Assembly (NCBI GenBank): GCA_027451525.1
Contig: DAIDJF010000027.1
Span: forward strand, 1 to 64,000
Direction: 5' to 3'
DNA from: Ktedonobacterales bacterium
Lineage (GTDB): Bacteria; Chloroflexota; Ktedonobacteria; Ktedonobacterales; Ktedonobacteraceae
DNA: 64,000 nt
Shown here one piece after another: positions 60,828 to 64,000 of the stretch. Under the pieces are notes generated by a model that saw only the letters and a program-made list of their open reading frames with translations, made no database searches and was not told where the DNA came from. How positions within the stretch are numbered: the first letter of the stretch is position 1; every line of letters starts with the position of its first letter. The position numbers were made by a program, and so were the translations under genes.

Positions 60828-61313
60828 TTGGATCAAACAAAACGTATTGCGCTCATCGCGCACAACAATAAAAAGCAGGACATTTTAGAGTGGGCACGTT
60901 TCAATCGGGCATTTCTCGCCAAACATGAACTGTATGCCACTGGAACCACGGGCAAACTGCTGGAAGAAGAGCTCGATCTCGCCATTCACAAGCTCCAAAG
61001 CGGGCCACTGGGGGGCGATCAGCAGATCGGCGCGAAAATTTCGACGCAAGAGATTGACCTCTTGATCTTCTTTTGGGACCCATTGGAGCAGCAGCCGCAT
61101 GACCCGGATGTGAAAGCTCTGCTGCGCATCGCCGTCGTGTGGAACATTCCCATCGCGTGTAATCGCGCCTCGGCAGACTTTCTCGTCACATCGCCGCTGA
61201 TGACCGACGCCTACCAGCCCTACCTGCCCACGTACAAGGACTACTTGGACCGCAACTACGAGACGCAGGCAGCCCAGATCAAAACCGCCCAGGAGCAACT
61301 CGCCCTGGTGTAG
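60828..61313 (+). CDS. mgsA: Methylglyoxal synthase
   Basis: 161 residues. The enzyme converts dihydroxyacetone phosphate to methylglyoxal and phosphate. ALIAHNNKKQDI, the TGTTG phosphate loop, SGPLGGDQQIGAKI with the catalytic aspartate, and FFWDPLEQQPHDPDVKALLRI are all highly conserved. The start is a TTG at 60828; the next upstream in-frame triplet (60819-60821) is TGA. AAGAAAGG lies about 10 nt before. A repeat element follows the gene. Confidence 0.95.
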   Translation: MDQTKRIALIAHNNKKQDILEWARFNRAFLAKHELYATGTTGKLLEEELDLAIHKLQSGPLGGDQQIGAKISTQEIDLLIFFWDPLEQQPHDPDVKALLRIAVVWNIPIACNRASADFLVTSPLMTDAYQPYLPTYKDYLDRNYETQAAQIKTAQEQLALV

Positions 61314-61353
61314 AGATCGCTTCATCGCGTCGAAAAATTAATGTGAACATGGC

Positions 61354-61446
61354 GTAGGGGCGTGATGAATCACGCCCTTCTCGCGCATCGATCCGTCTAG
61401 GGAGCCGTGTGACGCGGGACGAGGGCGTGATTCATCACGCCCCTAC
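61354..61446. repeat. Complete copy of the palindromic repeat (interior type A)
   Basis: GTAGGGGCGTGATGAATC-ACGCCC on the left and GGGCGTGATTCATCACGCCCCTAC on the right are exact inverted arms of about 24 bp. The 45-bp interior (CGCATCGATCCGTCTAGGGAG, then CCGTGTGACGCGGGAC) reappears in reverse in the 14.7 kb copy. It sits between converging genes. Confidence 0.85.
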
Positions 61447-61518
61447 CCACGAGATACCCATATTCATTTGTTAAACCCGGTAATCGGTCCATACGGGATT
61501 TTCGGGTTTTCTTATGTT

Positions 61519-62445
61519 TTATTTTCCAGACAGCAGTGCGACGACGGGGGCAAAGGTCTCGATATGGGACTCTACCACTTCGATGCTGGAAATACCCAAA
61601 AGCTCACGCCGTTTTTGTAGGGTTTCGGCCATTTGATCAACACTGCCAATAAGAATATGCAGACAGTCAAGGGCTTGCTCAGCGGTTATCCCCATGCGCT
61701 TGCCTACCTGCTGAGCAACCTGCTCTGGATGATCGGTCACGATGACCACGAAAACTGTCGCACTAAATTCTAATTGTGAGAAACGCTCACCTGCTGCCTG
61801 TCGCACCCATGCTAGCTTCTCGTGCGTTGTAGAACTCAGGGCGGTTGTCCAATCCAGTCCATGCGCATTGTTACGCGCAACGAAGCCTATAATATCGGCT
61901 TCCTGGGCAGCAATCGTCAGTGCGCGCTTCCCACCACCGCCAGCATAGATCGGTGGATGCGGCTTCTGCACACTTTTGATGTTGGTCTTTACGCCTTTTA
62001 CCTGATAATAGCGACCAGAAAAATTTAGCTCTTCATCGCGAAAATAGGTTTTGATCAGCTGAAGTGCCTCCGCAAAACGCTCCAGGCGCACCCCAGCAGC
62101 GTCAAGTTGCAAGCCAATTTGGGCATATTCTTCAGCCAGGTAGCCACAGCCAAGCCCAAACTGAAAGCGACCCTCTGAAAAAAGATCGAGATTGGCAACC
62201 TGGCGCGCCAGCAGCACGGGATGTCTGAAATCGTTACAAAATACATGGCTACCAATACGCAAAGAAGTGGTCTCCGCGACCGTCATTAAACTCACGATAG
62301 GATCGATACCTAAATCAAGATGATCGGGAGTCAGCAACGTAGTATAGCCAAGCTCTTCGATGCGTTTCGCCTTCGTGACCCATTCCTGGCGAGATTTGGC
62401 AGTAGAAGTCACAACGCTAAAACGAAACGGACGTTGTATTGCCAT
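61519..62445 (-). CDS. LLM-class F420-dependent oxidoreductase (TIGR03621-like)
   Basis: 308 residues. PFRFSVVTSTAKSRQEWVTKAKRIEELGY, PDHLDLG, SHVFCNDFRHPVLLARQVANLDLFSEGRFQFGLGCGY and PPIYAGGGGKRALTIAAQEAD follow the order of this F420 subfamily. The ATG at 62445 has GGAAGGAA about 12 nt upstream; the frame opens 39 nt earlier. It stands alone; substrate unknown. Confidence 0.88.
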   Translation of the reverse strand: MAIQRPFRFSVVTSTAKSRQEWVTKAKRIEELGYTTLLTPDHLDLGIDPIVSLMTVAETTSLRIGSHVFCNDFRHPVLLARQVANLDLFSEGRFQFGLGCGYLAEEYAQIGLQLDAAGVRLERFAEALQLIKTYFRDEELNFSGRYYQVKGVKTNIKSVQKPHPPIYAGGGGKRALTIAAQEADIIGFVARNNAHGLDWTTALSSTTHEKLAWVRQAAGERFSQLEFSATVFVVIVTDHPEQVAQQVGKRMGITAEQALDCLHILIGSVDQMAETLQKRRELLGISSIEVVESHIETFAPVVALLSGK

Positions 62446-62484
62446 AAAAAAAGACGTTCCTTCCACTTCATAACTGTACAACAA

Positions 62485-62874
62485 TTTCTATTATACAAGA
62501 GATATGCATGTATCAAAAGTATTTCACATTAAAATTTTGTAAAGTGCCTATGAACGCCTTTTCTATTATTGTCAACTGTTCCTGTTCTAATCACTAAAGG
62601 CTACATGCAGAAGGAAAATAGCTTGTTCATTCTCAAATACATAATCTTCCCAAAGAGTTTCATAACTCGTCTATCACCATTCTGACCTCTTACCTTTCCA
62701 AGACGCTCTTGCCCAAAACAAACCGCTCCTGTTCTATCTCCAATGGTGACGGATTCCACTTCTCCTAAATCTCTCAGCCACAACAGCTTTTGAACGCTAT
62801 ATAATACAATACTAAGAGAACCTTCTTTATGGGAGAAGTAAAAAATAACGAGAGCCGAAAAGCGAGGTCATGTT
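62485..62874. other. Intergenic region, 390 bp, AT-rich
   Basis: Divergent gap between the LLM gene and the Uma2 gene. A 60-codon minus frame (62601-62783) ends in SFCM and contains LGEVESVTIGDRTGAVCFGQ, which looks peptide-like, but it has no start or site. I found no repeat or terminator. Confidence 0.4.
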
Positions 62875-63501
62875 ATGGCGGCTGATCCTGAAAAACGACG
62901 GTATACGTTCAAGCAGTACATCACCTTGTTGCAGAATACCGAGCGGCGACTTGAATACGATCACGGCGATATCTACTTCATGGCTGGTAGCAGCGCGAAC
63001 CATGCAGCTATCTCTGCCAATATGTGGCGTGCTCTGGATAATGCATTAGGAGACGAGACAACGTGCCGCGCCTATATGGTTGATCGCGTGGTACGGCTCA
63101 CCCCTGATCTCTCGGTAATGCCTGATGTAGTGGTCACATGCGAAGCAACCGACCAGGGCGAGGCCTTTTTTCTCGACTCGCCACGTCTCGTCGTCGAAGT
63201 TCTCTCACGAAGCACAGAAGCCAGAGACCGCACGTATAAACTGCTGCAATATCAGGCCAAACCAAGCATTCAAGAGATCATGTTTATTAGCCAATACGTT
63301 CAGCACGTAGAAGTAATCACGCGCACGCCTTCTGGTTGGCAGTATCAGGAATATGGACAGGACGATCAATTTCTCCTCGCCAGCCTGCACGTGACCATTC
63401 GCGTCTCTGACATCTATCGCCGCTTATCTATTCCACATGAAAAACGGACAGTCATGCCACTTGAGGTTATTGAAGCAGAGAACGAAATAGAAGACAATTA
63501 A
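62875..63501 (+). CDS. Uma2-family (PD-(D/E)XK) endonuclease-like protein
   Basis: 208 residues, DUF820/Uma2. YDHGDIYFMAGSSANHAAISANMWRAL, the metal-binding MPDVVVTCE and the RLVVEVLSRSTEARDRTYKLLQYQ segment, holding the D...E-x-K-like catalytic positions, are all in place. Such genes are numerous in Chloroflexota and cyanobacteria, often linked to mobile DNA; function in vivo is not defined. GAGGT precedes the ATG. A GNAT gene begins 18 bp later. Confidence 0.87.
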   Translation: MAADPEKRRYTFKQYITLLQNTERRLEYDHGDIYFMAGSSANHAAISANMWRALDNALGDETTCRAYMVDRVVRLTPDLSVMPDVVVTCEATDQGEAFFLDSPRLVVEVLSRSTEARDRTYKLLQYQAKPSIQEIMFISQYVQHVEVITRTPSGWQYQEYGQDDQFLLASLHVTIRVSDIYRRLSIPHEKRTVMPLEVIEAENEIEDN

Positions 63502-63519
63502 AAATAAGAGGTATTTTTG

Positions 63520-64000
63520 ATGGATTTCCACAAACCGGGCATCGTACAGCGCACGACATTGAAAAATGGCCTTCCACTCATCCTGCGGCACGCGGAGCCA
63601 TATGACGCAGTAGCATTGCTGGCCTATATCAACCAGATTGCGGGCGAGAGCGAGAATGTCACCTTTGGTCCTGGTGAATTTGAGATGAGCGTAGAGGATG
63701 AACGCACCTATCTCCAGCAGGTCGCCGCGTCACCTAACAACCTGTATCTTATCGCAGAGATTGAGGACGAAATAGCCGGAACGTTATCCTTCACGACGGG
63801 CAAGCGTCCTCGTATGCAACATGCGGGCGAGTTCGGGATCTCTGTTCTGCGCAAATACTGGAACCTCGGCATTGGCAGTCACCTGCTGACATACCTGATC
63901 GCGTGGGCCAGACACAACGGCACCATTCGCAAGATCAACCTGCACGTGCGCGTAGACAACCTGCCCGCCATCCACCTCTACGAGAAACACGGTTTTGTGC
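63520..64000 (+). CDS. GNAT-family acetyltransferase, runs off the window end
   Basis: At least 160 residues visible. LRHAEPYDAVALLAYINQIAGESENVTFGPGEF opens the protein, GTLSFTTGKRPRMQHAGEFGISVLRKYWNLGIGSHLLTYLIAWAR carries the acetyl-CoA-binding loop, and LHVRVDNLPAIHLYEKHGFV reaches the final strand. It looks like the ribosomal-protein-type or amine acetyltransferase group. AAGAGG precedes the ATG; it is coupled to the Uma2 gene by 18 bp. The stop codon lies beyond base 64000. Confidence 0.85.
   Translation, partial: MDFHKPGIVQRTTLKNGLPLILRHAEPYDAVALLAYINQIAGESENVTFGPGEFEMSVEDERTYLQQVAASPNNLYLIAEIEDEIAGTLSFTTGKRPRMQHAGEFGISVLRKYWNLGIGSHLLTYLIAWARHNGTIRKINLHVRVDNLPAIHLYEKHGFV

Noticed and set aside
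62601-62783. 60-codon minus frame with peptide-like LGEVESVTIGDRTGAVCFGQ
   Set aside because: No start codon with a site, no family recognised, AT-rich surroundings; could be a fossil but cannot be supported.

Overview
The window looks like chromosome of a soil heterotroph of the Chloroflexota, most likely class Ktedonobacteria. This is an inference from gene content: several F420-type oxidoreductases, a form-II-type molybdenum hydroxylase, many single-gene lipoproteins, mid GC, IS607 remains and a palindromic interspersed repeat. No rRNA, tRNA, CRISPR array or phage module was seen. All calls come from reading the sequence and proteins; no database search was run.

Layout. 0-9.7 kb holds mostly single genes: two small-molecule hydrolases, a fused ArsR-SRPBCC regulator with a near-leaderless promoter, a DUF1801 protein, an APH(6)-like kinase, a deazaflavin-dependent reductase, a SCO1 remnant and a beta-propeller lipoprotein. 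9.9-14.6 kb is a sugar locus (LacI regulator, operator, ABC solute-binding lipoprotein, GH13 alpha-glucosidase) without permease genes. 15-23.4 kb has membrane proteins, a cytochrome b fusion with a small membrane partner, an AlkD-like repair protein, two repeat-containing lipoproteins and an aldo/keto reductase.

23.7-35.6 kb is a large minus-strand catabolic cluster. In transcription order it is APC permease, isochorismatase-family hydrolase, SDR, glutamine-synthetase-like ligase, terminator, SDR, GntR regulator, methyltransferase, cyclase-family hydrolase, and the FAD, 2Fe-2S and molybdopterin subunits of a molybdenum hydroxylase. At 39.2-41.7 kb a benzoylformate-decarboxylase-like TPP enzyme is followed directly by a second cyclase-family hydrolase. 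Together they suggest uptake, oxidation and ring opening of a nitrogen-containing, perhaps aromatic, compound; the substrate is unknown. A HExxH protein, an MBL-fold protein and an LLM-type F420 enzyme lie between the two blocks.

41.7-44.2 kb is a decay zone: a GNAT pseudogene, a wrecked IS607 element (intact serine recombinase, broken tnpB) and a STAND/LuxR-type ATPase cut off exactly where tnpB ends. 44.3-64 kb is mostly housekeeping and accessory genes: TolB-like lipoprotein, large-subunit catalase, Gfo/Idh/MocA oxidoreductase, patatin, carbamate kinase, NCS2 permease, methyltransferases, methylglyoxal synthase, a second LLM enzyme, Uma2 endonuclease and a GNAT gene running off the end. 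A palindromic repeat family of about 95 bp recurs in intergenic gaps from base 1 to 61.4 kb.
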